A stretch of DNA of 64,000 nucleotides. Source: CAYSUS01 sp964434165 (GTDB taxonomy: Bacteria; Planctomycetota; Planctomycetia; Pirellulales; Thermoguttaceae). Location: NCBI GenBank assembly GCA_964434165.1, contig CAYSUS010000024.1:15628-79627 (forward strand), read 5' to 3'. The position numbers and the translations under genes were made by a program. The notes beneath the pieces were generated by a model. That model searched no databases, was not told where the DNA came from, and worked only from the letters and a program-made list of their open reading frames with translations. This document shows, piece by piece, positions 51,608 through 59,596 of the stretch (its first letter is position 1; every line of letters begins with the position of its first letter).

Positions 51608-52891
51608 CTACTTCGCCTTCTCCCCGCGCTTGCACCGCGAGAGCGCCATCAGTGCGAAGCCCGTCCCGTAGGACTGATGGTAGTCGTAGAAGGGAAAGTC
51701 CCACCACGAGCCATCGCGCTCCTGGAGGTCCAGGAGGACCGTGGCCATCTGGTCCTGGTGGCGGGCTTGCTCGTCGGCCGGGAGTAGCTCGATGCAGCGG
51801 GCCGCGTAGTAGTGGCCGTAGTAGAAGAAGTAGGCCGCCACGGCGAAATGCGACTCGTGCGGGATCGGGCGCTTGCGCCCCATGTCGAGCCAGCCGTTGC
51901 GAGCGAACAGCCGATCGAGCCAGGTGTGCAGCACCTCGTCGTTGACCTGAGGGTCGCCCCAGAGGCGCATGGCCAGGTTGCAGACCTGCGAGCGGCCCAG
52001 GCTCCCGCCGGGACGGTTGATCGGGTGCATGGGCACCATCTTCAGATACTCGCCGTAGGCGTAGGTGAAGTCCGGCTTGCGCTGCCGTCGGATTGACGCC
52101 ACGGCCCGGTCGGTCAAGCGCTTGGGGATCTCCACGCCGATCCGCCGGGCCTCGTCGAAGGCCACCAGCACGGTGCCGGTCACGAAGCTGATCGACGAGC
52201 CGCTCGGCTTCTGCGTGTGGGCCTCGAAATCGTAGTAGCACCACCCGCCGTCCACGCACTCGTAGCGCCCCAGCATCTCCACCTGCTGGCGCAGGAGGCG
52301 GAGGATCTCGCGGCGCCGGGCCTCGTCCTTGGGCATGCGATCGTACATCCGCACCAGGGCCTGGATCGAGTAGGCGTGCCCCCAACTGTTGTAGATCGCC
52401 ACGGGGGTGGCCCGGCGGAGGAGCGGCAGATGCACGAACAGCCACTTCTCGCCCCGTTCGACGGCCTTGCGAACCTCGGGCGAGTCGCCGCCGGTCTCGA
52501 TCAGCGCGGCCAGGCAAAGGGACGTGGTGCCGGTGCGAAACGCGTGGTGCGCGCCCGGCACCGGGGCGAAGATGTTCAGGCCCTTGGTCCTCCGCGCCGA
52601 GCCCCACGAGCCGTCCTGGTTCTGATAGCCCAACAGGAACTCCACGCCCCGCTCGATCGCCGCGTCGATCCTCTCCGCCCCAGGCGGCGGGACGGGGCGC
52701 GGCCTGGGTCCCTGGACCGCGAGCGGCGGCGGCTCGGTCCGGGCCGGTTCGGCGGCACACCGCTCCGCGGGAAACACGGCCGCCAGCGCGCCGATCAGAA
52801 ATATCCACCGAGATCGGTTCTGGATCACGCTTCCGTGCCCGAGCACTGCCAGCCAAACTGCCGGTGGCACCGGGCGAGCAAGACTCAACAT
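51608..52891 (-). CDS. Secreted alpha-alpha toroid (prenyltransferase/squalene-oxidase repeat) protein
   Basis: The 427-residue protein has an N-terminal signal (about residues 1-43) and a chain of QW-like repeats: VEFLLGYQNQDGSWGSA, YECVDGGWCYYDFEAHTQKP, LDLQERDGSWWDFPFYDYHQSYGTGFALMAL, with helices between. This is an alpha-alpha toroid found in squalene cyclase and prenyltransferases; such secreted forms are common in planctomycetes. No DXDD catalytic motif is seen. The ATG at 52891 with GGAG upstream is used; the frame is open to 52948 but that would overlap the adaptor gene. 22 bases separate it from the adaptor, so they are likely an operon. Confidence 0.75.
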   Translation of the reverse strand: MLSLARPVPPAVWLAVLGHGSVIQNRSRWIFLIGALAAVFPAERCAAEPARTEPPPLAVQGPRPRPVPPPGAERIDAAIERGVEFLLGYQNQDGSWGSARRTKGLNIFAPVPGAHHAFRTGTTSLCLAALIETGGDSPEVRKAVERGEKWLFVHLPLLRRATPVAIYNSWGHAYSIQALVRMYDRMPKDEARRREILRLLRQQVEMLGRYECVDGGWCYYDFEAHTQKPSGSSISFVTGTVLVAFDEARRIGVEIPKRLTDRAVASIRRQRKPDFTYAYGEYLKMVPMHPINRPGGSLGRSQVCNLAMRLWGDPQVNDEVLHTWLDRLFARNGWLDMGRKRPIPHESHFAVAAYFFYYGHYYAARCIELLPADEQARHQDQMATVLLDLQERDGSWWDFPFYDYHQSYGTGFALMALSRCKRGEKAK

Positions 52892-52913
52892 CGGCTTTCT
52901 CCAGCGACCGGGC

Positions 52914-54488
52914 TCAGTCCTTGGGGACTTCCTTGAGGATCTCCTCACCGTCCTTCAGCCCGCTGAGGATTTCGACTTTTTTCTCGGCTTTCTTGCCGAT
53001 CTCGACCGGCTGCCTCTTCGGCTCCTCGTCCTTTTTGACGACATAGACGTAGTGCTTCGCATCGTCAAGGGGATCGGCCTGGACGGCCGCTTCGGGGACC
53101 AAGAGGGCGTCGGCCTTCAGGTAGGGAACCAGCGTGGCCTTGCAGGACATGCCGGGCACCACGGCCTCGGCCTCGTCGTCGAGCGTGACGGTCAGCCGGG
53201 CGTGGAACTTGCCCTCTCCGGCCGGCACGCCGTCCACTTCCGCGACCACGGCCGAGAGCTTCAGATCGGGGTAGCCTTTGGGCTTCACCTTGGCCTGCAT
53301 GCCGGGCCGCACCGCGTACAGCTTGTCTTCGGGCACCGCGGCGACGATCTTCACGGGCCGCGGCTTGACCACGGTCATGAACACCTGATTGGCCGGGACC
53401 TTGTCGCCACGGAGCATGGGCTTGCCGTCGGAGCCGGTGAACTTGCCGTCCACGGCGCGCCCGTAATAGAGGATGCCCTCGCCCGGGGCCTCGACCACCA
53501 GGGCCTTGCGATCGGCCTTCAGCTCATCGAGCTTCTCGCGGCTGCGGTCCAGCGCCAGCCGGGCCTTTGCCAGTTCGGCCTTGGCCTTCTCCAGGGTCAG
53601 CGGCAGGGCTTCCTTGTTCTGCTGGTAGCGGAGGTCTTCCAAGCGATTACCGGTCTCGCGGGTCTCGACCTGCCGCGGGATCATCATCTTCATCGCCTCT
53701 TCGTGCTGGAGCTTCGCCTGCTCGTACTGCAACTCGGCGGACTCCACGTAGAGCCGCTGTCGGCGGAGGATGATCTCCTCGGTCTCCTCGGTGAGGTCGT
53801 CGGCCTCGTACATCTTCTCAAGCTGTCGGAGCTCCTCCTTTTCCTGGTCGAGCCACGACTTGGCCATGCGGAGGCTGAAGTCCGTGACCTTCTTCGTCAT
53901 GGGGAGATCGACCTCCTTGAACCGCTCGTAATCCTGCTCCTCCCACTTGTGGTTGCGGTCGGTTAGGGCGACGTTGATCGGAGTGAGCGACTCGAGAAGC
54001 TCCACCTCGATCGCGGCCGCCCGAACCGCCAGATCGCCGAGTCGGACCTCGGTCTGGGCGTCGGCGATGACCTTGTCGATCTTCTCCGTGTCGAACTCCA
54101 CCAGCACGTCGCCCTCGTTGACCCGGGCGCCGTGCTTGAGGGCCTCCTGGACTTCCAGGTCGCTCCAGGTCTTGGTGCGAACCATGATCTCCATGGCGTC
54201 CTGGGCGGCGAAGTGCCCGTCGAGCTCGACTTCGATCTTGATGGGGCCCTTCTTGACCGTGAGCGTTTTGCCGTCGGTGTCGGGCTTCTTCTTCGCGTCG
54301 GGCTTGGCCTCGGGCTTCTGGTTGTCGTCCTTGTCGGAGGCGGCCTTCTTGGATTCGGGCTTCGAAGCGGCCTTCTTGGCGGCGGGCTCGGGCTTCGCGC
54401 CGTTCTTCTCTCTCGGGGCGGCCACGGCCGCGGCCAGCAGCCCGGTGCCAAGCAGGAGCGATACGAGCAGTGCAGGAGCGGTTCTCAT
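52914..54488 (-). CDS. HlyD/RND-type periplasmic membrane-fusion protein
   Basis: The 524-residue protein has a signal peptide (about 1-25), then an unusual Lys/Ala/Pro/Glu-rich segment (about 26-75) and a membrane-fusion body: barrel-sandwich beginnings (KIEVELDGHFAAQDAMEIM, VLVEFDTEKID), a long coiled coil (about 150-330, with many Glu/Lys/Gln heptads), the return lipoyl strand (LVVEAPGEGILYYGRAV) and a C-terminal beta-barrel (VKIVAAVPEDKLYAVRPGMQAKVKPKGYPDLKL, VTLDDEAEAVVPGMSCKATLVP). It links an inner-membrane transporter to the outer membrane; no transporter gene is adjacent. The ATG at 54488 is used. It is divergent from the Spy/ECF operon, which suggests co-regulation. Confidence 0.8.
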   Translation of the reverse strand: MRTAPALLVSLLLGTGLLAAAVAAPREKNGAKPEPAAKKAASKPESKKAASDKDDNQKPEAKPDAKKKPDTDGKTLTVKKGPIKIEVELDGHFAAQDAMEIMVRTKTWSDLEVQEALKHGARVNEGDVLVEFDTEKIDKVIADAQTEVRLGDLAVRAAAIEVELLESLTPINVALTDRNHKWEEQDYERFKEVDLPMTKKVTDFSLRMAKSWLDQEKEELRQLEKMYEADDLTEETEEIILRRQRLYVESAELQYEQAKLQHEEAMKMMIPRQVETRETGNRLEDLRYQQNKEALPLTLEKAKAELAKARLALDRSREKLDELKADRKALVVEAPGEGILYYGRAVDGKFTGSDGKPMLRGDKVPANQVFMTVVKPRPVKIVAAVPEDKLYAVRPGMQAKVKPKGYPDLKLSAVVAEVDGVPAGEGKFHARLTVTLDDEAEAVVPGMSCKATLVPYLKADALLVPEAAVQADPLDDAKHYVYVVKKDEEPKRQPVEIGKKAEKKVEILSGLKDGEEILKEVPKD

Positions 54489-54848
54489 GAAAGGGGACTC
54501 CGATTGACAGAAGCAGGGGGTGGGGCGGGGCGTCGGCGCGTCGCCGGATCGCCCGCGATCGAGGGGCACGAAGAGCCCGATACCCCCTCGTCGGTATTAT
54601 CCCTACATTTTGACCGGGCCGGGCAGGGAATGCAAGGATCGGGCGGGAGGGCGGACCAGGAGGCGCAGACTTCCGAAGTCTCGAGGACTTCGGAAGCCTC
54701 GGCCTGCCGGACGTTCGTGGACCGAGGTCGGTCTGTAACCTTGCCCCTTGCGCCTGGCACCTGCCTTTCGAACGACCTGGTCTTCGGCCGAAGCAGGAAC
54801 GTCAATCTCGACACTGGTGAAAGCGAAATACCCTCCAAGGAGAAAACG
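54489..54848. promoter_or_regulatory. Divergent control region with REP hairpin and 12-bp palindrome
   Basis: The 360-bp gap between the adaptor and the Spy gene holds a REP-like hairpin at 54665-54699 (GCAGACTTCCGAAGTCT with AGACTTCGGAAGC form) and the perfect palindrome CTTCGGCCGAAG at 54782-54793. The latter is 56 bases before the Spy ATG and could be an operator. No clear sigma-70 promoter was found, which fits ECF control. No gene is present. Confidence 0.5.
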
Positions 54849-55352
54849 ATGCTTCAAGGCAAGATTTTCGCCTGCCTCTTGGCGGGCACCCTCGGTACGG
54901 TGGCGGTCGGGGCCCCGCTGGGCGCGGCCGCCGGCCGCAACATGGACGGGCGCTGGGCCCACACACCCCTGGGTCGCCTGGTCTCCGGCCACGTGGGCCG
55001 GCTCCTCGTTTTGCGGTCGGAGATGAACCTCTCCGAGGAGCAGCGGGCTAGAATCAAGGAGGTGCTCGTCGGGCACAAGCCCGAGATCACCAAGGCCGCC
55101 AAGGGGGTCTGGGAGAAGCGGACCTCGCTGCGCGAGGCGGTGCTCGACGAGACGGCCGACGAGGCGGCGATCCGCAAGGCGGCCGACGACCTCTCCAAGG
55201 CCATCGGCGACGCCGCGGTCCTGGCCGCCCGGATCCGCGGCCAGGTCGCCCCGGTGCTCAACGAGGAGCAGAAGAAGCTGGTCAAGCAGTGCCGCATGGA
55301 CTGCCAGCAGGCCACGGAGGAGTTCTTCGAAAAAGCCGTCCAGGCCCCATGA
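54849..55352 (+). CDS. Spy/CpxP-like periplasmic protein
   Basis: The 167-residue protein has a signal peptide (about residues 1-28) and a helical hairpin with the LTXXQ-type motif MNLSEEQRARIKEVL, then further helices ending in LNEEQKKLVKQCRMDC, in keeping with Spy/CpxP/ZraP family proteins. These act as chaperones and metal or envelope-stress sensors in the periplasm. The start has AAGGAG. The frame extends upstream only as shadow. The stop overlaps the sigma factor by ATGA, so the sensor and the sigma factor are translated together. No metal site is evident. Confidence 0.75.
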   Translation: MLQGKIFACLLAGTLGTVAVGAPLGAAAGRNMDGRWAHTPLGRLVSGHVGRLLVLRSEMNLSEEQRARIKEVLVGHKPEITKAAKGVWEKRTSLREAVLDETADEAAIRKAADDLSKAIGDAAVLAARIRGQVAPVLNEEQKKLVKQCRMDCQQATEEFFEKAVQAP

Positions 55353-56044
55353 CGTCCACATCCCTGTTGATGGGCTTCGAGACGCGCGAAGGCCCTGCCG
55401 CTTTGGTAGGGCTTTCGGCGTTGGCCGCGCTGCTCCGCGAGGCGGTGGCGCCGGCGGCCTCGTCGGCCACCGCTGCAAAGCCGCTTGCGGCGGCCGATCG
55501 AGCCGACCTGGTGGACGTGTCGGCCGCGGTCGGGGGCGACGGCGAGGCGTACGAGCGGATCGTGCGCCGCTACCAGGGCCCGATCTCGGCCTACATGTGG
55601 CGGTTCACGCGCGACCGGCTCCAGTGGGAGGAATTGGTGCAGGACGTGTTCGTCGAGGCCTACCTGAGCCTTCCCGGCTATCGGGCCGAGGCGCCGCTTC
55701 TGCATTGGCTGCGGCGGATCGCCACGCGGGTTGGGTTCCGCCTGTGGAGAACGCGGGGCAAGGCCGCGGCCCAGCCGACCCTCCCGTTGGCCGCCTGGGA
55801 GGCCGCTTCGGACGCGGACGCGCGCCAGGCCGACGCCCGGGAGGCCGCCGAGGTGGTTCACGCGGTCCTCGCCCGGTTGGCTCCCCGCGACCGGCTCGTG
55901 CTGACGCTGATGTACCTGGAGGAGTGCTCCGTGGCCGAGGCCGCTCGGCTGTGCGGCTGGTCGCAGACGATGGTCAAGGTACAGGCGCATCGGGCGAGGA
56001 AACGACTCAAACGCATGCTGGATAGCGAGGAGATCCTGTCATGA
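55349..56044 (+). CDS. ECF-type RNA polymerase sigma factor
   Basis: The 231-residue protein has sigma-70 region 2 (about residues 85-150: AYERIVRRYQGPISAYMWRF, LVQDVFVEAYLSLPGYRAEAPLLHWLRRIATRVGFRLWR) and region 4 (about 175-225: LAPRDRLVLTLMYLEECSVAEAARLCGWSQTMVKVQAHRARKRLKRML). A 70-residue N-terminal extension (AALVGLSALAALLREAVAPAASS) is unusual for ECF factors. It redirects RNA polymerase to a stress regulon. ATG at 55349 overlaps the Spy-like gene; another start at 55370 is possible. The next gene overlaps by ATGA. Its position is the same as that of CnrH in the cnrYXH metal-resistance operon. Confidence 0.85.
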   Translation: MTSTSLLMGFETREGPAALVGLSALAALLREAVAPAASSATAAKPLAAADRADLVDVSAAVGGDGEAYERIVRRYQGPISAYMWRFTRDRLQWEELVQDVFVEAYLSLPGYRAEAPLLHWLRRIATRVGFRLWRTRGKAAAQPTLPLAAWEAASDADARQADAREAAEVVHAVLARLAPRDRLVLTLMYLEECSVAEAARLCGWSQTMVKVQAHRARKRLKRMLDSEEILS

Positions 56045-56301
56045 GCACGATGGACAGGTTCAAGCGTCTTGCGGGGATCGCCCGAGAGGAGAGGCCGCCG
56101 GCCATCGACGTGACCGATCGCGTAATGAGCGCGATCGCCCTGCCCGGGCGGAATCGAGCCGTGGACGTCCCCCTGGCCGTGCTGTCCGGGCTGTCGCTGC
56201 TGGCGGCGAGCGTGGCGGTGGCGGTCGCTATCCAGTCGTGGGGCGCCGTGGCCGATCCGATGGCCGTGTTCTTCAGCCCGCTGACGGGGGTGATGCCATG
56301 A
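56041..56301 (+). CDS. Small one-TM protein, candidate anti-sigma factor
   Basis: This 86-residue protein overlaps the sigma factor by ATGA. It has a cytoplasmic head (MSTMDRFKRLAGIAREERPPAIDVTDRVMSAI form, residues 1-38) and one membrane helix (about 44-67) with a short outside tail. Location, size and topology suit an anti-sigma factor like CnrY; there is no zinc-binding HXXXCXXC motif. The DVTDRVM segment resembles the sigma-binding helix of anti-sigma domains of ZAS-free type. Function inferred. Confidence 0.6.
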   Translation: MSTMDRFKRLAGIAREERPPAIDVTDRVMSAIALPGRNRAVDVPLAVLSGLSLLAASVAVAVAIQSWGAVADPMAVFFSPLTGVMP

Positions 56302-56768
56302 GCATGACCGAAACGCCTCAGACTGTCGAGCAGACCCCCATCGTGACGCCGCCCCGCCGACGCCGCTGGTGGGTCTCGCTCGTGCTGGGTCTGTTGATCT
56401 TCGCGGGCGGATTCACCGTGGGCGGGGTGACCTCGCTCGTGGTGGCGCGGAACCAGATCCTCCACGCGATTCATCATCCCGAGGAGAACCCGAAGCGGAT
56501 CACGGCGCAACTGCGCCGCCAGCTCGATCTGAGCGACGAGCAGACCCGTCGGGTCCGGGCGATTGTCCAGCGGCGCCTGGCGGCCTTCGCCGCTATCCGG
56601 CGAGAGGTCCTGCCCGAGGTCCGCGCGCAGCTTGACCTGGTGGAGAAGGAGATCGCCGAGGTGCTCCATGAGGATCAGAAGGCCCGGTGGCACGCGCGGT
56701 TCCAGCAGCTTCGCGGCACATGGATGCCGCACAGTGTGGAGGGGGAAGCGGCGTCGGGGGCGGAGTGA
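56298..56768 (+). CDS. Membrane-anchored Spy/CnrX-like sensor
   Basis: The 156-residue protein overlaps the previous gene by ATGA. A short cytoplasmic N-terminus ends in RRRRW, then one membrane helix (about residues 26-50), and a periplasmic helical hairpin of Spy/CnrX type: LRRQLDLSDEQTRRVRAIVQRRLAAFAAI, VEKEIAEVLHEDQKARWHARFQQLR. The first helix contains the LSDEQ motif. CnrX is a membrane-anchored metal sensor that acts on CnrY; the same order Spy, sigma, small TM protein and this sensor suggests a signal chain. Histidines at HAIHHPEEN could be metal ligands. Confidence 0.7.
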   Translation: MSMTETPQTVEQTPIVTPPRRRRWWVSLVLGLLIFAGGFTVGGVTSLVVARNQILHAIHHPEENPKRITAQLRRQLDLSDEQTRRVRAIVQRRLAAFAAIRREVLPEVRAQLDLVEKEIAEVLHEDQKARWHARFQQLRGTWMPHSVEGEAASGAE

Positions 56769-56836
56769 GTCCCGCCCCGCCGCCGCGCTCCGCCATTCCG
56801 CGATCCACGTTTCCCGGGCAGGCAGACTCCGCGCGA

Positions 56837-57265
56837 TTACCGCTTCGAGAACTGCGTGCCGCGGCGGGCGCCGTGCAGGCCGTACTTCTTCCGCTCTTTC
56901 ATGCGCCCGTCGCGCGTCAGGAGCCCTTCGTCGCGGAGCGCGTGCTCGAAGGCGTCGTTGTAGCGTTTCATGGCCCGGGCGATGCCCAATTTGCACGCGT
57001 CGGCCTGGCCGGTGATCCCGCCGCCGGTGACGCGGATCTTCACGTCGATCTGCCCTCGCGTCTCCGTGGCCTGGAGCGGGGCGAGCACCGCGTTGCGCTG
57101 CTGGTCCAGCGGGAAGTACTCCTCCAACGGCCGCCCGTTGATGGAGATGTTCCCCTCGCCGGCCTTGACGCGCACGCGGGCGACTGACGTCTTGCGCCGC
57201 CCGGTGCCCAGGAACTCGCCCTGCGGGGTCGTCGGCGTGCTAGGGGTGAGGGTCGCTTCGGACAT
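56837..57265 (-). CDS. rpsI: Ribosomal protein uS9
   Basis: The 142-residue protein has the family core GTGRRKTSVARVRV, INGRPLEEYFP, VTGGGITGQADACKLGIARAM and the conserved end RKKYGLHGARRGTQFSKR, whose Lys-Arg tail reaches the tRNA P site. A 20-residue Ser/Thr/Pro-rich extension precedes the core. It follows rplM by 74 bases, the usual order. Confidence 0.97.
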   Translation of the reverse strand: MSEATLTPSTPTTPQGEFLGTGRRKTSVARVRVKAGEGNISINGRPLEEYFPLDQQRNAVLAPLQATETRGQIDVKIRVTGGGITGQADACKLGIARAMKRYNDAFEHALRDEGLLTRDGRMKERKKYGLHGARRGTQFSKR

Positions 57266-57339
57266 GGGACTGCCTCGTATCGTGTTGGCTTGTCGGCGGG
57301 GCGGTGCGCCTGCCCCGGGGCGCGGCGTGCGAATGGTTA

Positions 57340-57777
57340 CTACTTGACGGCCACCTCGAGCGGCTCAGGCTGCTGGGCCTGGTGCGGGTGCTGATCGCCC
57401 ACGTAAACCTTCAGTTTCTGCAGCATCTTCGCGGCCAGCTTGTTCTTGGGCAGCATGCGCCGCACGGCTTCGATGATGATCCGCTCCGGCGCCCTCTGCC
57501 GACGCTTGGCCGCGGTCTCGGTGCGCTGGCGCGTGTAACCGGTGTACCAGGAGTACTCCTTCTGCCCCCACTTCTTGCCGGTCATCGCCACCTTCTCCGC
57601 GTTGACCACGACGACGAAGTCGCCCGTATCCACGTGCGGCGTGTAAGTGGGACGATGCTTGCCCATCAGAACCACGGCAACGTCGCTGGCCAAGCGGCCG
57701 AGGACCTTATCGCGGGCATCGACCAGCCACCAATTGGTTTCGACTTCGCCCGGCTTGGCCATGTACGTCTTGCTCAT
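57340..57777 (-). CDS. rplM: Ribosomal protein uL13
   Basis: The 145-residue protein shows WWLVDARDKVLGRLASDVAVVLMGKHRPTYTPHVDTGDFVVVVNAEKV, TGKKWGQKEYSWYTGY and MLPKNKLAAKMLQKLKVY. The frame opens upstream to 57864, but the ATG at 57777 (MSKTYMAKPGEVE) is the family start. It is the first gene of rplM-rpsI. An AT-rich promoter lies upstream. Confidence 0.97.
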   Translation of the reverse strand: MSKTYMAKPGEVETNWWLVDARDKVLGRLASDVAVVLMGKHRPTYTPHVDTGDFVVVVNAEKVAMTGKKWGQKEYSWYTGYTRQRTETAAKRRQRAPERIIIEAVRRMLPKNKLAAKMLQKLKVYVGDQHPHQAQQPEPLEVAVK

Positions 57778-57893
57778 CGCGCTTGCTCGCTGGTAGGTCT
57801 CGGTCGATCGACGCCCCCGTCGCCGTCGAGTGCTGCGAGGCCAGCCAGACACGGCCGCACACACCCCACTCGGTTGGCATACGGGAAACTCGT

Positions 57894-57922
57894 AATTTAA
57901 ACCTTAATCGGCCAAGTGGCAA
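57894..57922 (-). promoter_or_regulatory. Promoter of rplM-rpsI
   Basis: On the minus strand TTGCCA (57917-57922) and TAAATT (57894-57899) are exactly 17 bases apart. The leader to rplM is about 110 bases. The rest of the 432-bp divergent gap (57778-58209) shows no gene; a promoter for pntAA was not identified. Confidence 0.55.
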
Positions 57923-58209
57923 GGGCCGCACCTCGGCGAATCGCGCTGCCGCCCGCACAAAGTCCCTGCGGCCCGATCGGGGTATTTCCCGTCCGGCAGG
58001 ACCGACCATAATGCCCATTTCGCCTACCCAACAGGCATCCATTACAGCCATCGCGAACCACCCGAACGAGGTCCGGGCGCGACCGCGTGCGAACCGGCCT
58101 GCCTCGAGCCTGACCGTTCCCGTCGGGTCGCTTTCGACGGGTGCGGATCAACGCGGCCGGAGGATTTCCGAGAACCCGTTCGCCTTCACGCCCCAAGGCA
58201 CGACGCATC

Positions 58210-59391
58210 ATGATCATCGGCGTTCCCAGAGAGACCGCCCCCGGGGAGAGCCGCGTGGCCCTGATTCCCACCGCCCTGCCCGCGCTCACCAAGGCGGGCC
58301 TGGAGGTCCACGTGGAATCGGGGGCCGGCGCGGCGGCCGGGTTCCCCGACCCGCAGTACTCGGACAAGGCTGCCAGACTCGTCTCGCGCGACGAGGCGTT
58401 TGCCGCCGAGGTCCTCCTCACCGTACGCACGGCTGGGGCCCATCCGGGCTTTGCCAACGACGCCTCGAAGCTCCGCAAGGGACAGGTCGTCATCGGGATG
58501 ACCGATCCGCTGGGCAGCCCCCAGGCCAACCAGGAGGCGGCCGATACGGGGGCCACGCTCTTCGCCCTGGAGCTGCTCCCCCGCATCACCCGGGCGCAGA
58601 GCATGGACGTGCTCTCCAGCATGGCCACCGTGGCCGGCTACCGCGCGGTGCTGCTGGCGGCCGCCCGCCTGCCCAGGATGTTCCCCATGCTGATGACGGC
58701 GGCCGGCACGGTCGTCCCGGCCAAGGTGTTCATCGTCGGGGCCGGGGTGGCGGGCTTGCAGGCCATCTCCACGGCGCGGCGGCTAGGCGGCGTCGTGCAC
58801 GCCTACGACGTGCGCCCGGCGGTCAAGGAGCAGGTGCAGAGCTTGGGGGCCAAGTTCGTCGAGCTCCAGCTCGACACGGCCGCCGCCGAGGACCAGGGCG
58901 GCTACGCCCAGCAGCTCGGCGAGGAATTCTATCGGAAGCAGCGCGAGATGATGGATCGGGTGGTGGCCGAGAGCGACGTGGTGATCACCACCGCCGCGAT
59001 CCCCGGCAAGAAGGCCCCCGTGCTCGTGACCGGCGAGATGGTGGCCCGGATGCAGCCCGGCTCCGTGATCGTCGACCTGGCGGCCGAGCGGGGCGGCAAC
59101 TGCGAGCTGACCCAGGCCGGCCAGACGGTCGTGGAGCACGGCGTGACGATCCTCGGTCCGGTCAACCTGCCGTCGGAGGTACCGTATCACGCCAGCCAGA
59201 TGTACGCTAAGAACCTCTCGACGTTCCTGCTCAACCTGCTCGACAAGGAGGGCCGGCTCGAGATGGACCTGGAAGACGAGATCGTCCAAGACACGCTCGT
59301 GGCCCGCGACGGCGAGGTCGTCCATGCCCGCGTGCGGGAAGCCCTCGGCATGCCGCCCCTGGAGAAACCGGCGGGGGAGCCGGCGGAGTAG
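58210..59391 (+). CDS. pntAA: Proton-translocating NAD(P) transhydrogenase, alpha-1 (NAD-binding) subunit
   Basis: The 393-residue subunit binds NAD(H) on the cytoplasmic face and passes hydride to the beta subunit. It is the AlaDH/PNT domain: IGVPRETAPGESRVALIPTAL, the Rossmann loop VFIVGAGVAGLQAISTARRLGGVVHAYDVRP, and SDVVITTAAIPGKKAPVLVTGEMV, TMAEVAP-like region NLPSEVPYHASQMYAKN. It lacks the membrane part, which is the next gene, so this is the three-gene form seen in Rhodospirillum. The ATG at 58210 fits the family; the frame opens 23 codons earlier. Confidence 0.95.
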   Translation: MIIGVPRETAPGESRVALIPTALPALTKAGLEVHVESGAGAAAGFPDPQYSDKAARLVSRDEAFAAEVLLTVRTAGAHPGFANDASKLRKGQVVIGMTDPLGSPQANQEAADTGATLFALELLPRITRAQSMDVLSSMATVAGYRAVLLAAARLPRMFPMLMTAAGTVVPAKVFIVGAGVAGLQAISTARRLGGVVHAYDVRPAVKEQVQSLGAKFVELQLDTAAAEDQGGYAQQLGEEFYRKQREMMDRVVAESDVVITTAAIPGKKAPVLVTGEMVARMQPGSVIVDLAAERGGNCELTQAGQTVVEHGVTILGPVNLPSEVPYHASQMYAKNLSTFLLNLLDKEGRLEMDLEDEIVQDTLVARDGEVVHARVREALGMPPLEKPAGEPAE

Positions 59392-59399
59392 AGAAGGAA

Positions 59400-59545
59400 T
59401 ACGAAGCGCGAAGCACGAAATCCGAGACAGACTCGAAGCTCGAATGGGCAATTGACATAAACAACGACTCAACGCCAACGACGGTCCGTTTCAAGCATTC
59501 GGGTTTTGTGCTTTGGATTGGATTCGAATTTCGTGCCTCACAGTG
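59400..59545. repeat. Heptanucleotide repeats in the pntAA-pntAB gap
   Basis: Period-7 words on one side (ACGAAGC, GCGAAGC, ACGAAAT) and their complement on the other (TTCGTGC, GAATTTC regions) form a loose inverted pair. It fills the gap of 205 bases. It is a further member of the STRR-like set, AT-richer than the rest. Confidence 0.7.
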
Positions 59546-59596
59546 CGGATTTCCCTCCTGCAGCGTGAACAACTGACCTGATCGGGAGACCCCTTG

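Noticed and set aside
46075..51945. A 1956-codon open frame on the plus strand opposite the large minus-strand genes
   Set aside because: It is a GC-rich shadow: its translation is arginine- and glycine-rich without domain match, while the minus strand has signal peptide, HEAT, propeller and dehydrogenase motifs.
57778..57893. A structured L13 leader in front of rplM
   Set aside because: The leader length fits such an element, but no clear conserved stem was found by eye.
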